In this document: one piece after another, positions 1 to 9,032 of the stretch
Numbering within the stretch: position 1 is the first letter of the stretch
Layout of the letters: every line of letters begins with the position of its first letter
Source: Paraburkholderia haematera
Lineage (GTDB): Bacteria; Pseudomonadota; Gammaproteobacteria; Burkholderiales; Burkholderiaceae
Assembly (NCBI RefSeq): GCF_905220975.1
Contig: NZ_CAJNBK010000026.1
Coordinates: 1 to 64,000 of the forward strand
DNA: 64,000 nt
Direction of reading: 5' to 3'
Position numbers and translations under genes: made by a program
The notes under the pieces: model-generated
The model's input: only the letters and a program-made list of their open reading frames with translations
The model's database searches: none
Told to the model about the DNA's origin: nothing

Positions 1-336
1 ATCTGTGTTCCCGCACATTCGGCATGTGTGACAAGGGTGTCATTCGCTCCCACTCCGCACTGCGTGCGTCGCGGATGGGTATGCATGGGATACCGCGTGG
101 GGTGCATCGGGATTCTGTGCCCTCGCACCTTCTGCGTGTGTGACAAAGGTGTCATTCGCTCCCACTCCGCACTGCGTGCGTCGCGGATGGGTATGCATGG
201 GATACCGCGTGGGGTGCATCGGGTTTCCGTGCCCTCGCACACTCCGCGTGAGTGACTAAGGGATCATTCGCCCCCGCTCCGCACTACGTGCGTCGCGGAT
301 GGGTGTGCTTGGGACAGTGGGTGTGGGGATGGCCGC
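1..336. repeat. 112-bp tandem repeat, about three copies
   Basis: Three head-to-tail units with a 112-bp period are visible: the block beginning TGACAAGG at 29, TGACAAAG at 141 and TGACTAAG at 253 recurs with the same following sequence (CATTCGCTCCCACTCC, then GCGTCGCGGATGGGT). The first two copies are nearly identical and the third has diverged. The array starts at or before the window edge, so the full copy number is unknown. Short ORFs through it are by-products of the repeat. No function is assigned. Confidence 0.9.
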
Positions 337-426
337 TTGGCGGCTGAGGTGCTGCGGGATTCGGATTTTCTACTGCGGATCGATGACCTGCATCTTTAAA
401 CGGCTTGTACGTCCGATGGTCAAATT

Positions 427-460
427 GGGCGGGCGGCGCTTTCGACGCCGCGCTCCGCCC
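427..460 (-). terminator. possible terminator after the DUF2968 gene
   Basis: Interrupted stem: GGGCGG (427-432) pairs with CCGCCC (455-460), and CGGCG (434-438) with CGCCG (446-450). It lies about 30 bp past the stop codon of the DUF2968 gene. On the minus strand it is followed only by AATTTGACC, a weak T tract, so termination is uncertain. The rest of 337-490 shows nothing recognisable. Confidence 0.4.
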
Positions 461-490
461 TCCCATCTTCCGGTCTTCCCGCTATCGCGC

Positions 491-1207
491 TCAGTGCGAC
501 GGCAGGCCACTTTCCAGTTGACGCTGCAGTTCGCGAACCTGGCGTTGCGCGGCGCGCAGCTGGTCCTGCGCGGCAGCCTTCTGCTGCGTCAGCGCCGTTG
601 CTTCAGCACGGGTCTGCTGCTGCTGATTCGCAACAATGGTCTGCTGCTGATGCGCAACGTCAAGGTCGGCCTGCAAGCGGTTCGCACGGTCCTGCGACAA
701 CGCAATCATGCGCTCCGTGAAGGCCTTCTGCGCCTCCAGCTGCGTACGCCGAATCTCGACGTCCGACAGTTGCAACGTCTGACGCACGAAATCCTTGTAG
801 ATCATGTCGGCACGCGTAGCGTCCTGCGTCTTGATCACGCGCCAGAAGTTCTTCTGCTGGAACAACGCCACGTAGTACGTCATCTCCTTGCCGTAAAACA
901 GCAAGCTCGCTCCGTAACTACCGTTGTACGTCGTGCGCAATTCGCTCAGATCCGAGCCGCGGATCATCTGCTGCAATTCCGCCACATTCCCCGCGGCGGA
1001 TTGCTTGGCCTCGTCCGGCGTCAACGCGTTCGTCTGCGCCTGGCCAGCAACTGAATTCGCCGGCAACGCGGTCGTCGTGCCCGGCTGGGAAACAACGCCA
1101 GCGCTCGACCCGCTATCCGGCAGAGCCTGCGCACCCACGCCCTGCACGGCCCCCATCGCGATCAATGCAGCCAGGGCAATCTGCCGTAGTTTCGACTTTC
1201 GGTCCAT
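491..1207 (-). CDS. DUF2968 family exported protein
   Basis: 238-aa protein that I place in DUF2968, a family found mainly in Burkholderiaceae and of unknown function. Residues 1 to about 27 form a signal peptide (basic start, hydrophobic core, VGAQA). A low-complexity Ser/Gly/Thr stretch follows. A conserved core (about 65-130) contains ELRTTYNGSYGASLLFYGKE and a Tyr-rich strand. The C-terminal half (about 140-235) is Gln/Arg/Ala-rich and predicted to form a coiled coil. It is the last gene on the minus strand after the sigma-54 activator (47-bp gap) and so may be cotranscribed with the Tad operon. A periplasmic or outer-membrane role fits the signal peptide but is inference. Confidence 0.8.
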   Translation of the reverse strand: MDRKSKLRQIALAALIAMGAVQGVGAQALPDSGSSAGVVSQPGTTTALPANSVAGQAQTNALTPDEAKQSAAGNVAELQQMIRGSDLSELRTTYNGSYGASLLFYGKEMTYYVALFQQKNFWRVIKTQDATRADMIYKDFVRQTLQLSDVEIRRTQLEAQKAFTERMIALSQDRANRLQADLDVAHQQQTIVANQQQQTRAEATALTQQKAAAQDQLRAAQRQVRELQRQLESGLPSH

Positions 1208-1254
1208 GTAAATCCTGCTCGAACAGTTTTTGTTTTAGTACAACCGTCTCATTA

Positions 1255-2646
1255 TTACTCACTTTCGCGCGTTTCGGGCTCTTCATCAAAAATTTGGTAC
1301 TTGCGCATCTTCTCCCACAAAACCTTGCGGCTGATGCCCAGATAAAGCGCCGTATCCTGACGACGCCAACCGTTTGCGTCGAGCGCGGCCAGCACGCGAT
1401 TGCGCTCGGCCATGTCCCATTTGCTGCGGTCCACCAGCACCTCGGCGGCGCTCTCGGCGGGCACCGGCTGGGTGGTGCGAGCGAGCGCGAGCAGCCGCTG
1501 CAGGCGCGCCGCATCCCACGCGCCGATCTGACGCACCGTCACGCCGATCCGCTCGGCCAGGTTGCGCAGTTCGCGCACATTGCCTGGGAAATACGTGTCG
1601 GCCACCGCGTCCGCGAGCCAGTACGGCAGGTCCGGTAACGCGGCGAGCCGCTCGTTGCCGACGATCTGCGCGATGAACGCCTTGAAGATCGCAATCTTGT
1701 CGACGGCGCCCCGCTCTTCGAGGGACGGAATCTTCAACTCGATCACTGCAAGCCGATAGTAAAGATCGGCGCGGAAGGTGCCGTCCTTGACCAGTTGCGG
1801 CAGATGTTTGTTGGTCGCCGCCACCAGCCGGAAATCGAGCTTCACCGGCGTGGCCGAACCGATTCGCGTGACCGCGCTGTCTTCGAGCACGCGCAGTAAC
1901 TTGACCTGCTGGTAGAGCGGTAGATCGCCGATTTCGTCGAGGAACAGCGTGCCGCCGTCGGACTGTTCGAAGTAGCCCTTGTGCGCGACCACCGCGCCCG
2001 TAAACGAGCCTTTCGAGTGACCGAAGAACAGCGATTCGAACAGGCCGTCCGGAATCGCGCCGCAGTTCACCGCGACAAACGGCCCCTGGCCGTAGCGGGT
2101 GTGTTTCTCGTGCAGCAGTTGCGCGATGCGCTCCTTGCCGACGCCGGTTTCGCCATGCACCAGCACGCTCGTGTCGCAATCGGCAAACGTATCGACTTCG
2201 TGCAGCAGCGCCTGCATGCACTCCGAGTTGGCGATCATTGCATCCGACTCGTGCGTCTTGGCGCTGTGCGCGCGCAGTTGCAGCACCAGCTTCATGACCA
2301 TGCCGCGCAGTTCGGCGCAGGTGAAGTCGAGCGGCAGGATGTGCGAATAGTCGGATGGGTAAGTCGCCGGGTCATGGTCGCGCGGCGCGGCGCCGACCCA
2401 TACCACAGGAATGCCGTGCGCGGCCTGCCAGTCGCGCATGAGTAGCGCGCCGCTGTCGATCACCGACACGCTGATGATCGCGAGCGACGGCCGCAGCGCC
2501 GTCCGTTCAGGCGAGATCGCGATATCGTCCGCGCGGATCACTTCGACATCGAAGCTCGCCATGCAGCGCGCGACCCGGTCGACGATGTCGGCCTTGCCCT
2601 CCCAGACGTAGATATCGAGTTCCTCGATTTTGGGGTTGGTTCTCAT
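1255..2646 (-). CDS. sigma-54-dependent transcriptional activator, degenerate receiver
   Basis: 463-aa bacterial enhancer-binding protein. The start is the ATG at 2646 ([10 protein letters not shown]), because the longer reading overlaps the upstream tadG stop. An N-terminal receiver-like domain (about 1-130) seems to lack the phospho-acceptor Asp: the expected strand-3 site reads [12 protein letters not shown]. The AAA+ domain has Walker A GETGVGKE (165-172), a GSFTGA loop (213-218, Ser replacing Ala of GAFTGA), Walker [11 protein letters not shown] (232-241) and the FRADLYYRL sensor region. A Fis-type helix-turn-helix ends the protein ([17 protein letters not shown]). It sits at the 3' end of the Tad operon and is the obvious candidate regulator of flp. 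Phosphorylation-independent control, as in FleQ-like proteins, is inference. Confidence 0.9.
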   Translation of the reverse strand: MRTNPKIEELDIYVWEGKADIVDRVARCMASFDVEVIRADDIAISPERTALRPSLAIISVSVIDSGALLMRDWQAAHGIPVVWVGAAPRDHDPATYPSDYSHILPLDFTCAELRGMVMKLVLQLRAHSAKTHESDAMIANSECMQALLHEVDTFADCDTSVLVHGETGVGKERIAQLLHEKHTRYGQGPFVAVNCGAIPDGLFESLFFGHSKGSFTGAVVAHKGYFEQSDGGTLFLDEIGDLPLYQQVKLLRVLEDSAVTRIGSATPVKLDFRLVAATNKHLPQLVKDGTFRADLYYRLAVIELKIPSLEERGAVDKIAIFKAFIAQIVGNERLAALPDLPYWLADAVADTYFPGNVRELRNLAERIGVTVRQIGAWDAARLQRLLALARTTQPVPAESAAEVLVDRSKWDMAERNRVLAALDANGWRRQDTALYLGISRKVLWEKMRKYQIFDEEPETRESE

Positions 2647-2656
2647 AGGCGCGAAA

Positions 2657-4441
2657 TCAATTGACCAGTTGTGCCTGACCGCAGGCAAGCCCGAGATCGT
2701 GGACCGTCGCTACGCCGATCTGGACACCGAGGAGTTGTAAAAGAGGAATGAGCAGCGAGTCCAACGACTGCAGGATGGGCGTCAACACTGTCACCAGTGC
2801 ACTGACCAGTGGTGCAGCTACAGCGGTGACGTCGAGGCCCAATACGCTCACGTGGATTGTTCCTGAAAGCCCGCTGGCGAGTTGCGTGAGGAGGCCGCCG
2901 ACCGCTGAGCCCAGACCGTTGGTGTTGGTGGTCTGGTAGTCATCGCTGTCCCCCTGCACGCCGTTGAACTTGAAAACCGTGGGGGATGGCGGCTGCACGC
3001 TGAGATTAAGTCCACCGCCTGTTGAGCTTTTGACTGAAACATCCGCCAGCCCGAGACCAAGCAGAGGCAACGACACTGAGGTGATCAGCGCCGGCTGATT
3101 GCAACTGGTGGGAACGGTCGTGTTGGTCATATTGCTGGCAGCATCGCCTCCGATGCACAAGGCCGCTACCCCAGGCGTCGCGGAAATCCAGCTGTAGCTG
3201 CTCGCACGTTGCGTCGAACACTGTGTCGTCTGTAAATAGGCATTTCCCGGCGCAACCTCGATGTAGATTGGCAAATTCAACGCAGAGATGCTCGCCACTA
3301 ACGGAATGCTCAAGTTGAGGAGCTTCACGTTCAGATACAACCGCACCACCGCGGAGTGCGCGCTCGTCCGGGGGGTGCCGTCGGGATTGTTTCCAGCCTC
3401 GCCAACTGCGATGACAGGCGGCTCGATAACCTGGGCCTGTGCGGTGATGCTCGCAAGCGGGCTGAGATTGAGCGACGTACCAAGATCGACGGCTGACGAC
3501 CCGTTCGCGATCTCGGCAGCCACCATCAGCATATCGAGCGCGTTGACTGTGGCCGTGGCTGCCGCCTGTGGGTCGCCAAGACCAACGGCCAGCAACCCGT
3601 TCTGAGAAGCAGTGTTGCCCAGGTTGATTTTCGTGCTACCGGTCGACGCGCTCGCAATCGTACTCAATGCGGTCGTGACATTGGCGCTCACTACATTTCC
3701 CTGACTCAGCACCGTCGCCATCGCGTTCGCAAGTTGCGCAACAGTGACCTGCGCCTTGAGCAGGTCAGCCATCGAACTCACGCCCAGCGCGGTCGCCAGA
3801 TCCAGCAACTTGATCTGGGCTGTCGCCAGGCCCTGGTACGAGCCGACATCCAGATTAAGGTTGGTGTTGAGCAAACCATTCAGCAAGCCGTTTACCAGTC
3901 CGCCCGACAGGGTGGCCACCGAAGTGCTAAGTGAAAAGGACCGGATGTTGGTAGCCTGCGCCGTCGCAGTCGCAGTCAGTGTGCGCGTCTGCCCCACGAG
4001 AAACAAAAACGACACAGGCTGGCTGACCACCACTTGCAGAGCGTTAAGCGGCGCACTGCCCGTGACAAAATACGATGGCGCTGCGTTCGCCGACGGATCC
4101 CATCGGCCGCACGTTGACTGAATAGCGCCGTTGCTCGCCAAACCATTCGCCGTTGCATTCAGTTGAGCTGAGTTGATCGCCGCTGCACAGCCGCCCGCGC
4201 TACCGATCATCTGTACGCCTGCCGCAGCGGCCAGATCCGCAGTGCGCTGCAAATCGCGACGCACATAGTAAAAGTGGCCGACATCGATTGCAGCCAACGT
4301 TATAACCGCGACGCTCACCCATACTGCCGCCAGAATTGAAACCACACCGCGCTGCGAGCGTGGTGAGATACGGACTGCGCGGCGCGCGCGCAAGATGCGC
4401 AAGCGCCGGGCGTAGGGGTGGGATGCAATACGTGACGACAT
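2657..4441 (-). CDS. tadG: TadG-like pilus assembly protein
   Basis: 594-aa protein with the TadG N-terminal signature: a basic leader, then [20 protein letters not shown] (one membrane helix, about 32-52) followed by [20 protein letters not shown]. This matches the pilus-assembly Tad (DUF2134) domain. The long remainder is predicted to be periplasmic, with many short Leu/Val/Ser/Asn stretches and several Cys pairs (TTQCSTQ, AALCIGG, PTSCNQ). In Tad systems TadG is a minor structural or anchoring pseudopilin-like protein. The gene begins 1 bp after the DUF3613 stop, indicating an operon, and ends 10 bp before the activator's ATG. No von Willebrand motif is evident. Confidence 0.85.
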   Translation of the reverse strand: MSSRIASHPYARRLRILRARRAVRISPRSQRGVVSILAAVWVSVAVITLAAIDVGHFYYVRRDLQRTADLAAAAGVQMIGSAGGCAAAINSAQLNATANGLASNGAIQSTCGRWDPSANAAPSYFVTGSAPLNALQVVVSQPVSFLFLVGQTRTLTATATAQATNIRSFSLSTSVATLSGGLVNGLLNGLLNTNLNLDVGSYQGLATAQIKLLDLATALGVSSMADLLKAQVTVAQLANAMATVLSQGNVVSANVTTALSTIASASTGSTKINLGNTASQNGLLAVGLGDPQAAATATVNALDMLMVAAEIANGSSAVDLGTSLNLSPLASITAQAQVIEPPVIAVGEAGNNPDGTPRTSAHSAVVRLYLNVKLLNLSIPLVASISALNLPIYIEVAPGNAYLQTTQCSTQRASSYSWISATPGVAALCIGGDAASNMTNTTVPTSCNQPALITSVSLPLLGLGLADVSVKSSTGGGLNLSVQPPSPTVFKFNGVQGDSDDYQTTNTNGLGSAVGGLLTQLASGLSGTIHVSVLGLDVTAVAAPLVSALVTVLTPILQSLDSLLIPLLQLLGVQIGVATVHDLGLACGQAQLVN

Positions 4442-4442
4442 A

Positions 4443-4790
4443 TCAGTTCTGCTGCAGTTGCCCAGTCATGCCACCGCCCTGCCCGCCTCCACTGCCTTGA
4501 TTGAGCGCTGAGCCGTACGTTTCGGGGATTTTCGATTTGAACGATCCCATGTAACGACGGTAGGCCAAACCGGCCTCTTCGCCGAGCATTGGCTGCTCCG
4601 GAGCAGCCTGACTATTACCGCGTTGCAGATCGAGCCATGCCGTCGTCGCATGACCGACTTCGCTGCGCGCAACCGGTGGCGCCGATACCGTCTGAGCATC
4701 CGCAATTTCCACCGTGCTGGCTGCCAGCGCAGCGATCAACGCGCCGCAAACCAGCCTCCGCACTCCCCTGATTCTTCCCTGGTATTTCAT
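4443..4790 (-). CDS. DUF3613 family exported protein of the Tad locus
   Basis: 115-aa protein with a signal peptide (VCGALIAALAASTVEIADA, mature end near residue 32) and the DUF3613 core: TTAWLDLQRGNSQAA, then EEAGLAYRRYMGSFKSKIPETYG. It ends in a short Gly/Gln-rich tail. The family is known from beta-proteobacterial Tad loci and has no assigned biochemical role. It sits between tadD and tadG with small gaps (26 bp and 1 bp), so it is cotranscribed and probably a periplasmic accessory of the pilus machine. The ATG has a GGGAG site 8-9 bases upstream. Confidence 0.8.
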   Translation of the reverse strand: MKYQGRIRGVRRLVCGALIAALAASTVEIADAQTVSAPPVARSEVGHATTAWLDLQRGNSQAAPEQPMLGEEAGLAYRRYMGSFKSKIPETYGSALNQGSGGGQGGGMTGQLQQN

Positions 4791-4816
4791 ATTGGTCTCC
4801 CTTCCCCGTCGGCCCG

Positions 4817-5653
4817 TTATTGTGAGAACCGCTGAAGCAAACGCGGCGCGGGTTCCATCGTGCCCTGCGTGCTAGCGACAGTCCCAGGCTGAACCCCTTG
4901 CGACCGCGCCGCTCCCTGCTGCTGTGCGCGGGACGCGGCAACGACTTTGGCCGCTTCGTTGCGAATCGCCGCACGTACGTCTAGCGAAAACTTCTGCTGA
5001 TTCATCAACGCCTGCGATCGCTCCGTCTCTCCGTCGACGAGTAGATACAGTGCGATATTGCTGGCGATCTTCGGATTGTTCTGGTCAAGCTCCGCTGCTT
5101 TCATCAACGGCACCCGGGCACCGCTGATATCACCGGAACGCATGCGCGCATAGCCGAGATCCGACAGCACTGACGCATCTGTCGGCGCCAGTTGCGCCGC
5201 TTGCTGTAACTCGTCTGCGGCACGATTGAAATCACCGGATGCGCCTGCAATCAATCCCAGCCCGCGATGCCCACGCGACGCGAGCGGCGTTTTTAGCAAT
5301 CGTTCATAGGCCTCCGCACTCGCCGCGGGTTGATCAGTCATGCGCAGGGCGTCAGCGCGCAGCAGAATCGTGTCTGGCGTCACCCCATATTGCTTTTCAT
5401 AGGCATCGATATGCGCCAGCGATGCGAAGTACAGCCCTTGCGCCTGCATGCGATCGATCAAGCCGAGATACATCCCAGGCGTGTCCGGCGCTGGATCCCG
5501 ATTGGCCTGCTGGATCAAAGCCTGGCGCTCCGCTTGCGGGCCGACGCCATAGCCGAGATCTTTCGTGCAAGCGCCAAGCAGCACGAGTGCAATGCCGGGT
5601 GCGACGCACTGCGCCGCCCGGATAAAGCCATTCGATCTCATGTTTGAAGTCAT
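4817..5653 (-). CDS. tadD: TadD-like TPR lipoprotein
   Basis: 278-aa lipoprotein with tetratricopeptide repeats. The N-terminus has a lipobox (VLLGAC, Cys near residue 28). TPR-like helices run from about residue 50 to 210: LLRADALRMTDQPAASAEAYERLL, LGLIAGASGDFNRAADEL, ASVLSDLGYARMRSGDISGA and ASNIALYLLVDGETERS. The C-terminus is Gln/Ala-rich. TadD is the TPR pilotin-like or assembly lipoprotein of Tad pili. I chose the ATG at 5653, which lies 8 bases after AGGA; a GTG directly before it (5656) is the alternative. The gene starts 10 bp after the tadC stop. Confidence 0.85.
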   Translation of the reverse strand: MTSNMRSNGFIRAAQCVAPGIALVLLGACTKDLGYGVGPQAERQALIQQANRDPAPDTPGMYLGLIDRMQAQGLYFASLAHIDAYEKQYGVTPDTILLRADALRMTDQPAASAEAYERLLKTPLASRGHRGLGLIAGASGDFNRAADELQQAAQLAPTDASVLSDLGYARMRSGDISGARVPLMKAAELDQNNPKIASNIALYLLVDGETERSQALMNQQKFSLDVRAAIRNEAAKVVAASRAQQQGAARSQGVQPGTVASTQGTMEPAPRLLQRFSQ

Positions 5654-5663
5654 CACAATGTTC

Positions 5664-6665
5664 CTACCGCTTTATCGCTTTCAGCGAATGTGACACCGAC
5701 AGAACGCCGGGACCCGCTGTCACGATCATCAACGCCGGCAGCAAGGTCAGGATCATCACGCCGGTCATCTTCACCGTCATTCGGCCAATACGTTCACGCA
5801 ACATCGCGCGGCGCGTTTCGCGGAGGCGATCGCCAAACTGCTTGAGCGGTTCTTGCACCGCCCCACCGTGCCGATCGACCTGAATCAGCAAACGCACCAC
5901 AGCTTGCATATCCTCATTTTCGTAACTTGAAGCAAGCCGATTCAACGACTGCTCCCGGGTGCGACCGGCAGCAAATTGCCGCTGCGCAATCTCCAACTCG
6001 CTGGAGAGTACGGGCAATATGCCGCGAAAATCGTTGACCATCACCTGCAGACTCTGATCCAGTGACAAGCCGACACCCTGGAGCAAGCGCAAGAGATCGA
6101 CCAGCATCGGCAACTCATCAACGACGCCGCGGCGCCGTGCCGACGCGCGTCGGCTCAGCACGACCTTCGGAATCATGACGCCGCCCGCCATCGCGACAAT
6201 CACCAACGTTACGTAGCGTGGCCCGTCGATACGACCGCTAGCAATCGTGCCAACGAGCAGAGGCAGCACGACGGCGCACACGATTCGGGCAATCAGGAAA
6301 AGCCCGCGAGTGCGCGTATCAACAAAGCCGCATTGTTCCAGCAGGCGGCGGTCCTCCTCCGCAACGATATGCCGGCCAATCGGCGTATCGAGCAAGCGGA
6401 TACCGGTATGAGCCAAGCGCTCGAACGCGCCCCTCATGCCAGTCTCAGGCACGCGCGTACTCTGCTTGCCCTGAGCACCGTCTGTGCCGCGCGCCGCCGC
6501 TGCAACAGCGTTTTGCAACGCGCGCTCGTCGAGTGCCTGCATGAGCATGCGGTCGCTCCGTCGCGCAGCCGCGATCCGCACGATCAGAAGACCTGCGATC
6601 AGGAGCGAAGCCAGCGCCACGAGACCGAGCGCAAGCGCAATAAGGTAGTTCGGTTGCACTGTCAT
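5664..6665 (-). CDS. tadC: Tad inner-membrane platform protein TadC
   Basis: 333-aa type II secretion F-domain protein. A helix at the N-terminus (YLIALALGLVALASLLIAGLL) is followed by a cytoplasmic segment, two closely spaced helices near residues 120-165, and the GspF/TadC core (DELPMLVDLLRLLQGVGLSLDQSLQVM). A C-terminal helix pair ends the protein (MTGVMILTLLPALMIVTAGPG). It forms the inner-membrane platform with TadB. The start is set by an ATGA overlap with the tadB stop (6662-6665), a translational-coupling arrangement; the longer reading into tadB is not used. Confidence 0.92.
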   Translation of the reverse strand: MTVQPNYLIALALGLVALASLLIAGLLIVRIAAARRSDRMLMQALDERALQNAVAAAARGTDGAQGKQSTRVPETGMRGAFERLAHTGIRLLDTPIGRHIVAEEDRRLLEQCGFVDTRTRGLFLIARIVCAVVLPLLVGTIASGRIDGPRYVTLVIVAMAGGVMIPKVVLSRRASARRRGVVDELPMLVDLLRLLQGVGLSLDQSLQVMVNDFRGILPVLSSELEIAQRQFAAGRTREQSLNRLASSYENEDMQAVVRLLIQVDRHGGAVQEPLKQFGDRLRETRRAMLRERIGRMTVKMTGVMILTLLPALMIVTAGPGVLSVSHSLKAIKR

Positions 6666-7669
6666 GATTTCAGCCGTGCCAGCCGGTACAACAAATAGGC
6701 GCCAAGCATTTGCAGGCCGAACGCGAGATACAGGATTCGTCGCCCGCTCGGATCGAACCACATCGATCCGAAATAGTTCGGGTTTGTCAGGATCAGAAAC
6801 CCGCCAATCCCGACCGGCAACATACCGAGTACCCAGGACGACAAACGCGTTTCCGATGACATCGCCACGAGCTCACGTTCTGCCTGTTCCAGATCACGCA
6901 TGAACGACGACATCCGATCGAGCATCACGTCGGCCCGGCCGCCGTACTTGACGGACAGGCGTAACACCGCACCCACCAGCTCCAGCTCGCGAGCGCCATA
7001 CAACACGGCAACATGAGAGAGCGCACGATCGATCTCGACACCGGACCGCAGCATCCGTGAGACATGATCCAGGCATTCGCGCAGCGGGGCATCTGTGGAT
7101 TGCAACGCCGCCTGGAAAGCCGCCGGCACACTGTTGCCGAGCGTAATCAGACGAACAATGCCATCAAGAAACGACGGCAATTGCCGAACGATTGCCTGGC
7201 GGCGCTTGTTGGCGCGCATCGACAGGACAAAGTAGAGAAACACAAGGCATGCGGCGAGCGTCACGACGCCTGCAAGCGCACCGCCCTGCTTCGCAGCCAT
7301 CAGGCACAACGCCAGCACGCCCCCCGCGACGATCAGTGCGGGCGCGCGGAATTTTTTCAGCCCCGCGCGATTCATCAGGTTTACGAATGAATAACTGATC
7401 CGCGTCTTAAGATAGCGCGCGTATTCATTCCAATCCGCACCGGCTGCGGGAGCCTGTGGTGCAAACGAAGCCGTAGGCATCGCACGGCGCGTAGTCGCAG
7501 TACGGGACGCCGTCACGGACGCCACCGGCTGGGCAGCAGCCACCCGGCTGTCGATGAAGCGCTCAGTACTCGCCTGGTCTTTGCGTTGTGCACCCTGCTG
7601 CAATATCAGCAGCGCACCTGCAGCGCACAGCAGCGCGAGCGCTGCAAAGACCAGGACTGCGCTAGACAT
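6662..7669 (-). CDS. tadB: Tad inner-membrane platform protein TadB
   Basis: 335-aa type II secretion F-domain protein. It has an N-terminal membrane helix (AVLVFAALALLCAAGALLIL), a central helix pair (ALIVAGGVLALCLMAAKQGG and VVTLAACLVFLYFVLSMRA), the F domain (QLPSFLDGIVRLITLGNSVPAAFQAAL) and two helices at the C-terminus (LGMLPVGIGGFLILTNPNYF). It partners with TadC around the CpaF ATPase. The start at 7669 gives a short overlap with the end of cpaF; the upstream in-frame extension lies inside cpaF and is unlikely. Confidence 0.92.
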   Translation of the reverse strand: MSSAVLVFAALALLCAAGALLILQQGAQRKDQASTERFIDSRVAAAQPVASVTASRTATTRRAMPTASFAPQAPAAGADWNEYARYLKTRISYSFVNLMNRAGLKKFRAPALIVAGGVLALCLMAAKQGGALAGVVTLAACLVFLYFVLSMRANKRRQAIVRQLPSFLDGIVRLITLGNSVPAAFQAALQSTDAPLRECLDHVSRMLRSGVEIDRALSHVAVLYGARELELVGAVLRLSVKYGGRADVMLDRMSSFMRDLEQAERELVAMSSETRLSSWVLGMLPVGIGGFLILTNPNYFGSMWFDPSGRRILYLAFGLQMLGAYLLYRLARLKS

Positions 7670-9029
7670 TGAAGCCCCCGCCGAAACCGCCGCTACCAGT
7701 GTCGAAGCCCCCTCCGCCGAACCCGCCGGCGTTCGTCGAACCGCCAAGCGCCTGCCGGAAGCGTGCCAGCTTGGGCGAATGCGGATGAATGCCGAGCGAC
7801 ACCCACTGATCGAGTTCTTCCCCGTCCTGCGCCATCACAGGCTCATAACGATAGAGTTCCTGAGTCGCGATAATGTTGTCGGAAAGCCCGGTCACCTCGG
7901 TGATGGACAAAATCCGCCGGCGCCCATTCGACAATCGGCCGATCTGCACGATGAAATCGATCGCATTGGCGATCTGGCGACGCAAGCTCGACTCGGTACC
8001 CTGAAATCCCGCGAACCCCGCCAGCATTTCCAGCCGGTAAAGACATTCGCGCGGCGAACTGGCGTGCACCGTGCCCATCGATCCATCATGGCCGGTATTC
8101 ATGGCCTGCAGCATTTCCAGCACTTCGCCGCCGCGCACTTCGCCAACGATGATCCGGTCCGGACGCATCCGCAGCGTATTGCGCAGCAGGTCGCGAATCG
8201 TCACGACGCCCGCGCCGTCAAATCCACCCGGGCGACTTTCGAGCCGCACCACGTGTGGATGGTTCAGCGACAGTTCGGCCGTGTCCTCGATCGTCACCAC
8301 ACGCTCCGCTTCGGGGATGTGAAACGCCAGTGCGTTGAGCAGCGACGTTTTTCCCGAACTCGTCCCGCCGGACACCAGTACGTTGCAGCGCGCGGCGACC
8401 GCCGCTTCGAGCAGCGCGCCAATTTCCGGGCTGTAAGTGCCGTTTTCGAGCAGATCGTCGGGGCGCAGCGGATCTTTACGGAACTTGCGGATCGATACGA
8501 TCGGCCCGTCGATCGACAACGGTTCGATCACCACGTTGACACGGCCGCCATTCGGCAAGCGCGCATCGACCATAGGATTCGATTCATCGAGACGACGGCC
8601 GATCGGCGCGAGAATGCGCCGCACGATGCGCAGCAAATGCGCATTGTCGGCAAAGCGCACTTGAATTCTGGTCAGAATGCCGTGGCGCGACACGTACACG
8701 TCGTTGTAGCCATTGATCAGAATGTCTTCAACGGCTGTGTCGTTCAGCAGATCCTCAATGGGGCCAAAGCCTGCCAGTTCCTTGGTAAGCGCCTCCGCAA
8801 TCGAGCGGACCTCGGCTTCGTTGATCGGGATTCTCCGCAGCCGGACAAAGCTGTCCATTTCCAGGTCGACGAACTGGTTGATCGCGTTGCGCGACCACCG
8901 GCCGAACTCGGAGCCCAGTTCCTCGATACGCGTGAGCAGATGTTCGTGCGCCGCGTTCTTGATGTCCTGGAACTGCTGGCTTTGCGCGAACGAAGGCACG
9001 TCGTCGGCGAATTCGATCTCTTTTGCCAT
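7662..9029 (-). CDS. cpaF: Tad pilus assembly ATPase CpaF/TadA
   Basis: 455-aa secretion ATPase of the VirB11/CpaF family that powers pilin assembly at the inner membrane. Visible elements are the N-terminal domain ending [16 protein letters not shown], the nucleotide-binding lead [12 protein letters not shown], Walker [10 protein letters not shown] (221-229), an Asp box ([13 protein letters not shown]), Walker [15 protein letters not shown] and the His box [16 protein letters not shown]. The last 30 residues are a Gly/Phe-rich tail. The gene starts 3 bp after the cpaE stop and overlaps tadB at its end. Confidence 0.95.
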   Translation of the reverse strand: MAKEIEFADDVPSFAQSQQFQDIKNAAHEHLLTRIEELGSEFGRWSRNAINQFVDLEMDSFVRLRRIPINEAEVRSIAEALTKELAGFGPIEDLLNDTAVEDILINGYNDVYVSRHGILTRIQVRFADNAHLLRIVRRILAPIGRRLDESNPMVDARLPNGGRVNVVIEPLSIDGPIVSIRKFRKDPLRPDDLLENGTYSPEIGALLEAAVAARCNVLVSGGTSSGKTSLLNALAFHIPEAERVVTIEDTAELSLNHPHVVRLESRPGGFDGAGVVTIRDLLRNTLRMRPDRIIVGEVRGGEVLEMLQAMNTGHDGSMGTVHASSPRECLYRLEMLAGFAGFQGTESSLRRQIANAIDFIVQIGRLSNGRRRILSITEVTGLSDNIIATQELYRYEPVMAQDGEELDQWVSLGIHPHSPKLARFRQALGGSTNAGGFGGGGFDTGSGGFGGGFNV

Positions 9030-9032
9030 CGT

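Noticed and set aside
1-336. CRISPR array or rRNA-like repeats
   Set aside because: The units are contiguous 112-bp copies with no unique spacers, so this is a plain tandem repeat.
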